From Entamoeba invadens IP1 (taxonomy: Eukaryota; Evosea; Mastigamoebida; Endamoebidae): 64,000 nt of DNA. How positions within the stretch are numbered: position 1 is the stretch's first letter; the number at the start of each line of letters is the position of its first letter. Shown piece by piece: positions 31,237 to 41,343 of the stretch. A model generated the notes under the pieces. That model saw nothing but the letters and a program-made list of their open reading frames with translations. It ran no database searches and was not told the origin of the DNA. The translations under genes and the position numbers were made by a program. The DNA is taken from contig NW_004440113.1 of assembly GCF_000330505.1 (NCBI RefSeq), positions 644,177-708,176 on the forward strand, written 5' to 3'.

Positions 31237-31698
31237 CTCTGGGCTTTGAGTTACAAGTTCACGTTTAAATCCTCTTGGATTATTGTACTATTTTTACTTT
31301 TGTCTACCATTGGACAACACGTGGATTCCTCACTGTGATTTACTATTCCCAATTGTTGTTTTTACTACTGAAAATGGTAGTTTTATTGTTGTGATCTTCA
31401 ATATGAGATTTGTAAGAAATGAAAGCGTCTGTTTGTCGAAAAAGATAATAAAGCACTTTTAGTTTGATACAAGAGGCTGATAGAACAATCAATACGACGT
31501 TCTTACAGATCTCAAAAGATCTTGGTATTATACTCGGATTCCTCAGACTCTTTTATTGGGTATTTTGCACCTCCCTGATTTGGCGCCGTATCACTTCTTC
31601 ATATGGACTAAAAATAAGTCGCACAACTAGTGTGTCTTTGTTCGGGAAAAGTCCACGGAGATATATAAATTCATCTGAGAAATTAGAAACTCATTCAG
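31237..31698. other. shared divergent promoter region of the two grainins
   Basis: 460 bases between two head-to-head paralogues. GATATATAAAT at 31660-31670 is a TATA-like box 29 nt before the right-hand ATG. The 108-codon frame at 31464-31790 (+) overlaps the real gene out of frame and is probably chance. Confidence 0.5.
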
Positions 31699-32346
31699 AT
31701 GTCGTTGTTTCAAATTCAAGCCGCAGCCGACGCATGGTTGGCACAAAACATTACAGCTGCTTATGCCGCCGATCCAAGAGTAAAGAATGAGTGGTGGTAC
31801 CCACTTGCCTCCTCCGTAGCTGCAACCGAATTCAGAGGGTATCAAGACTGGTTCCAAAAAGTCGACAAGGATAAATCTGGAACTCTTGAGTTGAACGAAC
31901 TCAAGAAGGCTACCTTCCCAGGCAAAATCAAACTCGATGATGACACCTGCAAACACCTCATGAGCATTTTCGATATCGACAGATCCAACTCAATTGGATT
32001 TTATGAGTACTTGGCTCTTATGAAATATGTCGAACTTACAACCGCCATCTTCAAACAATTCGACAAGGACAAAAGCAACTCCCTCGACGAACAAGAGATC
32101 TTCAGAGCAATGCCACAACTCGGATTTGACTTGAACATGAACTCATGCAGAATCCTTCTCAAGACCTGTGGAAAAGGACTCTTGTCAAAGAAAGTCAACG
32201 TCTCGCAATTCATCGGATGTGCTGCTTATCTCGGACAAATCAGAACCATCTATCAACACGGCTTCAAGCAAGCACAAGGACCTTTCCAAAGAGCGACCTT
32301 TGCCAAGTTCATGAATTTGACCCTCAACCTCATGGATGACGCTTAA
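31699..32346 (+). CDS. grainin-type granule Ca2+-binding protein, second paralogue
   Basis: A 215-residue protein, MSLFQIQAAADAWL, collinear with the neighbour. EF-hand loops: DKDKSGTLELNE, DIDRSNSIGFYE and DKDKSNSLDEQE. Same family expectation: calcium binding in cytoplasmic granules. Codon use is strongly biased (many CTC and AAG), as expected for a highly expressed gene. Confidence 0.93.
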   Translation: MSLFQIQAAADAWLAQNITAAYAADPRVKNEWWYPLASSVAATEFRGYQDWFQKVDKDKSGTLELNELKKATFPGKIKLDDDTCKHLMSIFDIDRSNSIGFYEYLALMKYVELTTAIFKQFDKDKSNSLDEQEIFRAMPQLGFDLNMNSCRILLKTCGKGLLSKKVNVSQFIGCAAYLGQIRTIYQHGFKQAQGPFQRATFAKFMNLTLNLMDDA

Positions 32347-32985
32347 AGTCCTAATCAATTTCTTCCCATCCTTTTCCCTTTTATGTGTTTTCTTTCCACC
32401 ATTTTCAATCCATATCAAAAAATGACATTTTGTTATTTCCTCATAAAATTAGAAATCTTTCATTTAGTTCTTTATTTTTTAATAATTCATATTCAAATTT
32501 GTCTATTATATGATAACCCGTTATAATCAATAATTGATAAAATGATTAAATCATTTAATCAAAATAATTCGGGAAATTGTTTAAAACACCTTGAAATCAT
32601 TGTCTGATAAATTTTTAACTTTTAAGATATTTTTTTTAATTCCCATTTTTCAAACAAAAATTATATTATATTTTGTGAATAAAATATAGTTTCGTTGACA
32701 ATGTTAATTAATAATAATCTAATTTTAATATAATAAATAAAAAATATAATTGAAAATAATAATAATATAATTATAACAGTATAATTCCCAGAAATATATA
32801 AACTTCAACCATGCTATAAACCATTTTACAAATTCAAACAACAGTCATTTTTGGATTTCACAATCTCACTTGTCATTACAACACCTTGTCGTAACGAACT
32901 GTCATAAGAGGAGTGATAAAATGTGAAGTGACAAAAAAAACCGAGAAATTGAATAAAAAATCGACGAATTTTGAAACAAAAGAGC
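32347..32985. other. convergent intergenic region
   Basis: About 640 bases of AT-rich 3' flank between the grainin and Rab genes. No RNA or gene is recognised. Confidence 0.55.
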
Positions 32986-33984
32986 TCAGCAACAGTTTGT
33001 GTCCTTTTCTGAGTGGACAACGGTGATGTTATTCTTCTTCGGGAGAATCGCCATGATCTCCTTATTTCCATAAATCCCCTTCGCAAGTGCCTCGAATATT
33101 TCGTTCACACCCTCCCCTGTTTTTGCACTACATCTCATATGTTGGAAGCCTTGTTCTCTCGCCATAGCCTCTCCTTGTTCGACCGTCACTTTTGGTGGAA
33201 GGTCAGTCTTATTTCCCACAAAGATAATGTAAGCTATCTCCTGCTCGTTTTGGTACTCTTGGACCCAATTGGAAATCTTCAGTGTTATTCGCATTCTTAT
33301 TAAATTACGATTTTATAATTGTTTTACTATACTTTAATAGTAATTTGTATAGTTCTTTTTATACTATAATTTTTTTATACTTCAGGAAAGAAGAAACACA
33401 CTTTTGTAAAAGACTCGGGATCTGAGACGTCATAGACAATTAAACAACCTTGTGTGCCTCTGTAATAACTTGAAGTCACGTTTCGGAACCGTTCTTGTCC
33501 AGCTGTGGTGTGAGTGAATGAGAAACCACAAATTATAATATATTTTACTATAATTTTTAAGATGGCGGAATAAAAACAAACCAGTGTCCCCTTGTTGTAA
33601 GTCCATATTTTCATTTCATGTTTGTGGTGTGTTGAAAAACAAACAAAGTTGTAGCTTGATTGTGACGTCACCAACCTTAACAAGCTATTCGTCATTTCGT
33701 TTCACTTTATCATTTTAATGATTTTTAGCAATCTTGTCAATTTTGTGAAACGAAGATTAAAAAGGGCGGAACGACCGTTCACTTAAGCACAAAAACAAAC
33801 CTTCGAATTAAAGTCAACACCAATTGTCGAGATCAATTCCTCGTGAAAAATACCTTCACAGTATCTTTCCATGATTGCGGTCTTGATGTTAGTTGTTAAA
33901 ATTATAAAGTAAGAAATAAACCTTGCCAACAGAAGGCTCGCCAATAATTAATATTTTAAAAGTGTAATCTGCGTTTTCAGTCAT
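32986..33984 (-). CDS. Rab-family small GTPase, six exons including a 9-nt micro-exon
   Basis: Reconstructed exons: 33922-33984, 33801-33881, 33645-33684, 33582-33590, 33402-33502, 32986-33276; total 194 residues, no stops. Introns are 40, 116, 54, 79 and 125 nt, with donors GTTTAT, GTTTGT (three) and GTGTGT. Splicing rebuilds every Rab motif: GEPSVGKT (15-22, junction K|T), [10 protein letters not shown], then [30 protein letters not shown] and SAK. The micro-exon GGGACACTG supplies the end of Trp plus Asp-Thr and part of Ala of WDTAGQ, in phase. The spacing from VDF to WDTAG is then the 17 residues usual in Rabs. The C-terminus is NCC, a geranylgeranylation signal. Subfamily not assigned. 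The alternative, a frameshifted pseudogene, would need several coincident errors. Confidence 0.85.
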
Positions 33985-34872
33985 CTCGTGTTGTTTTTGA
34001 GTTTGTTTTTCTTTTCAATTTTTTCATTTCTTTTTTTTCGAAAACTCGACTTTTCGTCTAGATCAGATTATAGTTCTTTTTCTTTTAATAATAATCACAC
34101 TATGAAGATCTATTTTTTTATTTGTTTTTACTATATATATATGAACAAAAACTATATATTTCTTTTTCTATTTTCGTATTTTGATTTCGACCTGCAGTTC
34201 AATATACTATATATAAATTATTGGGTATGGTATCTCTTTTTTTAATACCAAATCAACATCTCATTTTTTGAGATGATTTCTCCATTGATGGAACGACGGA
34301 GAATTTGGGCAAGTAAAAGTGGGACAAATCAATTATTCATATTTCCACTGTACAAGGCAGTAATACCCGCCTTGTCACTTGTGAGTTTTTTCATTCGCCC
34401 AAAACTCAATGTGTCAACAGTTTTTAAATTTATCATCTTCACACAATTTCACTCTTTATACAACTTTTTTCCATCAACAACAAAAGAGAAACTGTTATTT
34501 CGGTTTTTGTGTTCAGATGTCTCGCTTGCTTTTCCATTACCAACTTTATGTATTTCAATATAATACTTCCCATATAATTAATTGGTTTATTAAACACTTT
34601 TTATTTTTTTAATTAAAAAAATATACTTTTACTATTAATTAATAGTTCTAATATTATTTGACTTCAACATGAAAAAAAAAATCTCAAAAAAAAACCTCAA
34701 ACTGTTTTCTTTTCTTCACATATTTTATAATTATCAACAACTATACAATTATAATATATAAATCTATATATAATAAGTATTAATTGATAAGTAATTTCTT
34801 ATTAATTGAATTAATTTAATTAATTAATTTAATTAATTAAATTCTTACAAGAAACAAAAAAAAACAAAATAC
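33985..34872. other. intergenic region with GC-richer island
   Basis: AT-rich except 34265-34560, which is compositionally gene-like (see the pseudogene entry). TTAATTAATTTAATTAATT runs at 34805-34840. Confidence 0.5.
34270..34562 (-). pseudogene. possible decayed protein gene with two in-frame stops
   Basis: On the minus strand one frame is open except for TGA at 34449-34451 and at 34329-34331. It reads like protein, including NNSFSFVVDGKKLYKE, then TVDTLSFGRMKKLTSDKAG and LLLAQILRRSINGEI. Base composition is well above the flanking AT. No family is recognised. The opposite strand also has a 96-codon frame (34273-34563), so strand is uncertain. Confidence 0.35.
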
Positions 34873-35595
34873 ATGTCAGAAGAACAAGACAAAGATAAAC
34901 TTCTCGAGATAGTCCGTCGACAGCACGATGTTCTTGTTAAAATGAAATCTGATCGTGCTGAGATGGAGTCCGAATTAAAAAAATTGAAAGACGAGAATAT
35001 GGAATTGTTAATTGAAAAAGAGGAGATGAAAGGAGACACGCATTGGCGAGACGAGTCGTTGTCTTTACGAGACGAGTTAAATGTTGTAGCTTCCGAGCTT
35101 GACAAGTATCAAAAACAGAACTTGGTGTTACGTCGTGAGAACGACTCATTGCGGAGTGGTGGAGAAGAAGCCGCTACACTCAAAACGACCAACGAAGGGT
35201 TGAAGAAAAAGATTTCTGAGTATGAGAGCCGCATCTTAGCTCTTGTCAAAGTTGTCGAGCAGTGCAAAAACAAAGTCAATTTGTCGAGTGAGCAGTGCAT
35301 GAGGTTAAAAGTTGATATCGACGAAGAACGTTTGAAGCGCGAGACCTTCATGACAAAAGTAAAGGAAGCCTGCGATAAAAATAAAATCGCTGTGGAGCCC
35401 GAGAGCATTGCCTTGAAAATGAACGAAATGAAGATGGAAGTCCAAAGGGCAAACATTCTTGTCGAAGAGTATAAGTCGCGGTACAACAGAGCTGTTGAGC
35501 GAATGGCCGACATGGAGAATCAGAAAATCACAAACCAGTCGTCTGGAGAGCACTTCGAGATGATTGAGGATGACGCAGAAAATGTTATTGAATAA
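34873..35595 (+). CDS. coiled-coil protein
   Basis: A 240-residue frame. Residues ~5-110 and ~115-215 are heptad-rich, highly charged helices (LLEIVRRQHDVLVKMKSD, then LKKLKDENMELLIEKEEM). There are no other domains. The acidic tail reads EMIEDDAENVIE. It may be a tether or structural coiled coil; no GRIP or SNARE signature is visible. Confidence 0.72.
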   Translation: MSEEQDKDKLLEIVRRQHDVLVKMKSDRAEMESELKKLKDENMELLIEKEEMKGDTHWRDESLSLRDELNVVASELDKYQKQNLVLRRENDSLRSGGEEAATLKTTNEGLKKKISEYESRILALVKVVEQCKNKVNLSSEQCMRLKVDIDEERLKRETFMTKVKEACDKNKIAVEPESIALKMNEMKMEVQRANILVEEYKSRYNRAVERMADMENQKITNQSSGEHFEMIEDDAENVIE

Positions 35596-35768
35596 GTATT
35601 TAACTGTATTATAAAATCTAATAAAAAGAATTATAATATATAGTACAAGTGATAGGACGAGGATAGAATGGTATTATAGTAAAAGAACTAATAAACAAAC
35701 AGTAAAACCCTTACCTTCTTTTTTAAGAAAACGCACAAAAAAGAACTGATTGATTGAGTCTGTGAGCG

Positions 35769-36224
35769 ATGGGACGTATGTACAGCAGAGGAAAAGGTAT
35801 CAGCCGCCGATGTATTCCATACCGCAGAACCGCGCCGGCATGGCAAAAGAAGACCTCGTTGGAAGTTATCGAGGAGATGTGCAAGTTGGCAAAGAAGGGT
35901 ATGCCACCATCGCAAATTGGAGCTTATTTGAGAGATGTTGAGGCCATTGGTTTGGTCAAGAGCATTACCGGCTCAAAGGTTCTCAGAATTTTGAAACTCG
36001 CGGGACTCGCACCAAAGCTCCCAGAGGACTTGTACTTCTTGATGAAAAGAGCTGTCTCAATCAGAAAGCACTTGGAGAGAAACAAAAAGGATAAAATCTC
36101 AAAGTACCATTTGATCTTGACTGAATCCAAAATCCACAGACTCGTGAGATACTACAAAACTACTAAGGTCGTCGACAGCTCATTCAAGTACGACGCTAAC
36201 ACAGCTTCCGCCATCGTCTCTTAA
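35769..36224 (+). CDS. RPS13: 40S ribosomal protein S13 (uS15)
   Basis: A 151-residue protein, the standard S13 length. [12 protein letters not shown] at the start, the basic AWQKKTS segment, then [15 protein letters not shown] and the uS15 core ending [16 protein letters not shown]. By family knowledge it sits in the small subunit near 18S helices 22-23 and intersubunit bridge B4. Single exon; codon use is biased as in the grainins. Confidence 0.97.
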   Translation: MGRMYSRGKGISRRCIPYRRTAPAWQKKTSLEVIEEMCKLAKKGMPPSQIGAYLRDVEAIGLVKSITGSKVLRILKLAGLAPKLPEDLYFLMKRAVSIRKHLERNKKDKISKYHLILTESKIHRLVRYYKTTKVVDSSFKYDANTASAIVS

Positions 36225-36676
36225 GTTTTAGTGAAATTTTTACCCCTTTATGTCCGTTCGTTTCGCATTTTTCAATCTCGATTTATAGGGTTCTCACATC
36301 GTTCCAATAGTTTTTTCACTTGGCGCATAACCACTTTGATTTATAATTCTAATAGTTTTATCATAATTTATTAAAAAATTATATTATTTAACATTTAGAA
36401 AAAATATAATACGATTAACTATTAATAGTATTTATAAATTACAAGTATAAATTTAATATTGTATATGAACTGGTACTTTCCAAACATTTTTATAAAATTT
36501 TAATTTAGTTTTTATTAACTGAATGAAAGTAATAAAAAATTCGATAGTTTATTTTTTAAATTAATATCAATCAATCACGGAAATAAATTAACTGAAATAC
36601 ATTTTCAAATTATTTTAATGCTGAATAACATTTTCAGCTCCACCGAATAACAAAATATCAAACTTGAATTTCAGAT
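36225..36676. other. intergenic, AT-rich
   Basis: About 450 bases with no recognised gene. A run ending TTGAATTTCAG lies immediately before the RhoGAP ATG and resembles a 3' splice site, so an upstream non-coding or coding exon is possible. Confidence 0.45.
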
Positions 36677-37743
36677 ATGAAAAAAGTGTTTGGTGTGCAG
36701 TTGGAAGATGTTGAATTGTATGAAGGTGTACCAAAACCCGTGTATGACACATTATGTTATTTTCACCATCATCCGGATCTTTTAGAAACAGAAGGGCTTT
36801 TTCGAGTTTCTGGGAGTTTAACAAACATTTTAGAGATCAAAAAGTTGTACAACGAAGGACAACAAGTCGATCTTGAAAAATATGACGTCCACACCGTGTC
36901 GGCAACGTTCAAAGCGTTTTTTAGAGAATTACCTGAAAGTCTTGTGACTGCGGAAAATACCGACTTGTTTCTGGTGTTCATCGAGTTGGATCAAAAATTT
37001 AATCAAGACAAAAACAAAACTATTACAAAACTACAAAATGTACTAAACGAATTACCACTGTTTGTTTTTAGTAATTAATTTAAATAATTAATTATACTAA
37101 TAATTATACTAATAATTATACTAATTTATTTTAGAATTGTTATAAAAATATATATTTTAGAAATTTACTAGCTTTTTCTATGTCATTTGGTGCTTTTTGT
37201 TTAAGATATTTTTTGATAAATTGATGTGAAAAAGTTAATAATAAATAATTAATAGCGTTTATCTGAATGTCTTGAAAACTTTAATTCAATTTCTCGTGCT
37301 GGTGGAACAAAAGAAAGATATTAACAAAATGGATTCGAAGAATTTGTCACTCAGTTTGTAATCTTTGTTTAAACTTTTTTTCTCAAATAGTTTAATTATT
37401 ATTATTTTCTAATAAACTATAATAACTCATCTTGTAGTTTTCGGCCCAAATCTATTTAATCACCAAGAAGCTTTAGATCTCATCAGACCCGACAATCCCG
37501 CAACGACATGTACTCAGTATTTCATTGACAACTTCGACTCAATTTTTTCTGTTTGTTCTTCTTGTTTCCAACCAAAAAATCAATTCATCACAACTCATAT
37601 CACAGGGGATTGAAACGCCACAAATTTCTTTTGAATCAACGCCTCAACGCTTTGAACAAAAAGAACTTCCAACAAATGAAATTAAAAACCTTTCCGCACT
37701 TAGTATCACTTCTCACAATCTCGAAGATCAATCTACTTTTTGA
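36677..37743 (+). CDS. single-domain RhoGAP, four exons
   Basis: Exons 36677-37059, 37256-37353, 37438-37550 and 37606-37743; 243 residues with every junction in phase. Donors are all GTTTGT; acceptors are TAG, TAG and CAG. The exons successively give the RhoGAP hallmarks: FGVQLED, the arginine finger EGLFRVSG (Arg43), FKAFFRELPESL, then LKTLIQFL, NKMDSKNLSL and IFGPNLF, ending with the typical QYFIDNFDSIF helix. A ~50-residue Glu/Ser-rich tail follows. Without splicing the domain looks truncated after exon 1. Role by family: accelerates GTP hydrolysis on a Rho/Rac GTPase to control actin. Confidence 0.9.
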
Positions 37744-37880
37744 TGTGTTGAGTTTTTCTTTTATTTAATAATATTAATAAAAATAATTATAATTATAATA
37801 ATTGTAATTTCAATCTAAAACTCATATTTGACTAATAAAATAAATTAAAAAGAACTATAATAATACACCAAATAAACACC

Positions 37881-38624
37881 TTAAAAGACGGTCCTTACCA
37901 TAAAGCAAGCCGAGGAATAGTTAGGGTTATCGACCTCTGCGTTTTTATAGAGAGCCTCCGTATAGTGTTGTAAAGCTATTTCGTTGTGTTTAATTTCCTC
38001 GACGACTCTTTGTCTGAGATTGAGATCGGTGTTTGTATTATACAAATTGATGAGTGTTAGTATATTTCCTTTGCACACGCTGATATTATAAATATAATAG
38101 TTTACTATAGTTTGAGTAGAACCTGTCTGTTGTTTCTGAGTGTTCATTCCCAAATTGAAGACCGACGGTTCTGATGAGATTGAGGTCTCATTCACGCAGT
38201 ACTCCTCTTTTTGTTCGTCGGACGCCAGCCAATTTTCGACAAAAGGAATTGACGTGTCTTTCAACTTCCAAAATCCAGAGACGTGGTATTCGACTTTACC
38301 CGACTCGAAGTACCGGGAATGATTGATTGCATCTAACATACTTTTCCTCCATTTTCCACCTTCACTGAATTGGGAAAGCTTTGAGATCACTGCCCAGTGC
38401 GATTGGATGAAGTCCGGAATATCCGTTTTCACTGAGAAATAATTTTTGGAAGGGTAAAGTGTCATTAAAGACAAGAAGAATATTCTTGAGAGTGTAATCC
38501 AAGGAATATATCTATTTAAGATGAGGACATCTTTCATTCGACAAAAGAGACAATTGCACGATTGTGTTACTTGTGTTTCTTCAGATGATACATTCATTTT
38601 GGTCGCAATGAAGACATCAGACAT
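37881..38624 (-). CDS. possible winged-helix (forkhead-like) protein
   Basis: A 247-residue frame. Residues ~44-125 have the spacing of a winged helix: an LSRIFFLSLMTLYP helix, a second helix around PDFIQSHWAVISKL, then GGKWRKSMLDAINHSRYFES and a wing-like GFWKLKD. This recalls the forkhead WKNSIRHNLS ... FW pattern. A Cys pair (CNCLFC) precedes it. The C-terminal ~70 residues are helical. No exact family match is recognised, so DNA binding is inference. A GTATTTAAG-like element in reverse orientation lies upstream, near 38643. Confidence 0.55.
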   Translation of the reverse strand: MSDVFIATKMNVSSEETQVTQSCNCLFCRMKDVLILNRYIPWITLSRIFFLSLMTLYPSKNYFSVKTDIPDFIQSHWAVISKLSQFSEGGKWRKSMLDAINHSRYFESGKVEYHVSGFWKLKDTSIPFVENWLASDEQKEEYCVNETSISSEPSVFNLGMNTQKQQTGSTQTIVNYYIYNISVCKGNILTLINLYNTNTDLNLRQRVVEEIKHNEIALQHYTEALYKNAEVDNPNYSSACFMVRTVF

Positions 38625-39558
38625 TGTAGTAACTCAATTTGGTATTTAAGTGGTAATCAGGGTTTATATTCCTCATATACGTGGGCCTTTCTCTTCTTCT
38701 TATTTTTATTATAAACTTTTGAACTCCAGTTGAAATGGAATCTTCCACAAAAAGGAAGCTTCCTTTCATTCTTTTAGAAGGCCAAAATTTTGAACATCTT
38801 GTTGAAGTTCTTGAATCATCGAAAAAATAGAATTGGGAATTATAATCTATGGATTCTTTTTTCGCAAATGGATTGGTCGCTTTTTGTCTTGTAATCTTCT
38901 TTTTCTTGCGTTGCGCACCATATGGCTATTATTAACTATTGATTTTAATTTATTTTACTTAAAATTATAGTAAACTGCGGTTATTGCAAACGATTAGTTA
39001 AATATGCCGTGAAATATTGTGAAACACCGTTTTATTTTCATTTTAAGCATTTTCTTTGAAATTACAAGTTTTTGGTGTTATTTTTCGAACTTTTTCAAGA
39101 CAGGAATTCATTTTAAAATGACCAGATTGTTTAAATTATTAGAAATCCCCGTCTTTTAGCGACTGAAAAGATTAAACACATTCTAATAACATTTTTGTGA
39201 ATTAACATTTCTTTCTTTATTTTAAACTCACCAATTTCCTACTCATTCCAACACAATTTCAAGTTTGAAAAAACTCGAAAACATTATCAAAAGTTTTTTT
39301 ATTAGCTAGTATAAATGTCATTTTTATTATAATTAATAGTATATTTTTTAATAAAATCCAGGGTTTAACACAAAACTGCCAATATTACTTTTTTTTACTC
39401 GACACTTATTAACAAAACACACAACATAATTCTCGACTCACAAAAAAGAAAATTTCATGAATTTTTTATATTATGCAAAATTTGATATAAAACGATATTA
39501 AATATATAAAACGATAGTTTATACCAACTATTAAAAAATAAAAAAAAATATAATTATT
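38625..39558. other. intergenic with two very short ORFs
   Basis: Two small frames have ATG and stop: 38735-38830 (+, 31 residues, MESSTKRKLPF) and 38849-38935 (+, 28 residues, MDSFFANGLVAF, one hydrophobic segment). Both sit in GC-richer sequence than the flanks. They could be microproteins or exons. The remainder is AT-rich. Confidence 0.35.
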
Positions 39559-40122
39559 TTACTTTTTGAAGAACGAATTGACAAACCCTGCAATTTTCTG
39601 GGACGCTTCAAGAACAGTTTTTTTGGCGCGATTTTCCAAATTTTTGTAGTTTAATTCGGCGAATAAAGAAACGACCCCTTTGTCCCATATGGTTTTCTTC
39701 CATTGTATAATTTTTATTTTCAAAAATAAAGTACGAAGTTTCAATTCCTCAATGTCTTCATTGAGCTGTTCGTCTTTTTTCAGATTTTCAATGTCAACAA
39801 AAATGTCGTAGAAGCCAACCATCTGTCTTAACAAAGAAAATATTTTCTTGCCTACCCACGTATTTTTGAAAAAATTCATTATGAACTCATACGACTTCGT
39901 TGTGATATCCGTGAAGCCACGGATGTATTTTGAAAATTGTTTGATGATATCCATTAATATGTCTAAAATGTCTGAAAAACTCTCTTCTGAACTTGGTATC
40001 TCAAATGTATAAGAACACATGTACGGGACTGGAGTTAGTGCTGTCGTTGGACCTGTAAAAGTCATTTGAGTCATACAATCTAAGCCAAAAACAATAGGCA
40101 AAATCAGTAGTAAATAAATCAT
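39559..40122 (-). CDS. secreted helical protein of unknown family
   Basis: A 187-residue frame. A signal peptide is clear (MIYLLLILPIVFGL, cleavage likely before DC). Residues 20-45 have two Cys and a Pro/Thr-rich patch. The rest is amphipathic helix with Phe and Lys (MDIIKQFSKYIRGF, then LLRQMVGFYDIF), ending in basic residues. Possibly a secreted membrane-active or lipid-binding protein; nothing diagnostic is seen. Confidence 0.62.
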   Translation of the reverse strand: MIYLLLILPIVFGLDCMTQMTFTGPTTALTPVPYMCSYTFEIPSSEESFSDILDILMDIIKQFSKYIRGFTDITTKSYEFIMNFFKNTWVGKKIFSLLRQMVGFYDIFVDIENLKKDEQLNEDIEELKLRTLFLKIKIIQWKKTIWDKGVVSLFAELNYKNLENRAKKTVLEASQKIAGFVNSFFKK

Positions 40123-40348
40123 TACTTTTTCAGTTCTTTTTGATTGTCATTTTCCATATATCATAGAAAATTATGTATCATCAAATCTGTACAAAAAAAT
40201 ATTCTTTTTTGTAATAAATACAACTATAATTTTATTATAATTTTATTATTTAAATAAAAATTGTTCACAAAACTTTTGGAATTGCTAATTTATTTTTCTG
40301 AATCAAATGTTTTTGATGAACAATAACTCTTATTTTTTTTTAATTGTA

Positions 40349-41156
40349 TAGTCGGGTGATAAAGGGGGTTAATTTGGGACAGAAGTAGTTAATTTGAGTA
40401 AAAAACTATAAAATATAATTTATTTAACCATAAAAGTATTAGAAGGGTTTTTTCAATTAACTACTTTGAAAATAATAAAAGAAAACCATAACTATCTATT
40501 TTTGATATTATTCAATCTTTGAAAACAATGGAAGAAGAAGAGAAAGGAACCCTTGATGAAATAACCACAGGCAATCAACATAAAAAAGCAATTTAAATAC
40601 AAGAAACCAGTTTAAAAACTGTATTTCAATATATATTCATGATGTATATGGTTAAAATGCCAGAGTTTAATGAATTAACAACAGTGTCAATTTTTGAAAG
40701 TGTCAGGGAATCACTGAAAAATCATCATTTGTTATTTCAATCTTTCAATCTTTCGTTGTTGAACCATTTCCATTGAGAAAAGATAAGAGAAAGACCATTT
40801 TAACATAAAAACAATTGGAGTTGAAAAAGAGCAGAAAAGAAATGAAACAAAGGAAAAAACAAAGGAAAAATTCTTTAACAAAACAAGTTTCAGACAAACC
40901 ATAAAAAGTGCTGCGTTTTAGACTTCCACATTTTTTAAGTGAACAAATTGAGGTGTTATTGTTTATTTTTGAAATAGAAATTTATAATTATTCAATTTAT
41001 AATCATTTAAAATAAAAAACGATAATTTATATTATTATTTTAATTTTATGTTTATTTTGACCTTTAAATAGATTTTTTAAAAATTATAGTTTCAAAATTA
41101 TATTTATCAAAATTAACTACCTTTGTCCCTTTTTAATGCCATTTATCCCCCGACTA
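40349..41156. mobile_element. deletion derivative of pogo-like element (copy A)
   Basis: Begins TAGTCGGGTGATAAAG and ends with the complement of TAGTCGGGGGATAAATG, flanked by TA on both sides (47-48 and 57-58 of their blocks). The same two ends bound the 2189-bp copy at 45502, in reverse orientation. This copy is ~808 bp: it keeps the first ~55 codons of the transposase, with an in-frame stop, and the last part including the 3' half, but lacks ~1.38 kb of the middle. Confidence 0.88.
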
Positions 41157-41343
41157 TATCGTTTTTTTACTAATAACTAATTACTCTCATTATTTTTACT
41201 ATTTATTTACTATTTTATAATATAAGTTAAGACTAGAAAATGAATTATATCCCAACAAAAGAAATGAGCGAAATGAATTACTGGTTGAAAAGCATAATGA
41301 GATAATAACACACACTTTCATTAAATCTAAAAATTGGTAGAAA

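Noticed and set aside
31464..31790. 108-codon frame (+) overlapping the grainin start
   Set aside because: Overlaps the grainin gene out of frame and lacks any family signature.
33375..33695. Continuous 106-codon frame through the Rab gene
   Set aside because: It reads through three introns; only the AGQERF part is coding. Splicing gives a canonical Rab.
34273..34563. 96-codon frame (+) opposite the candidate pseudogene
   Set aside because: The minus-strand reading looks more protein-like, though interrupted; the plus frame has no recognisable features.
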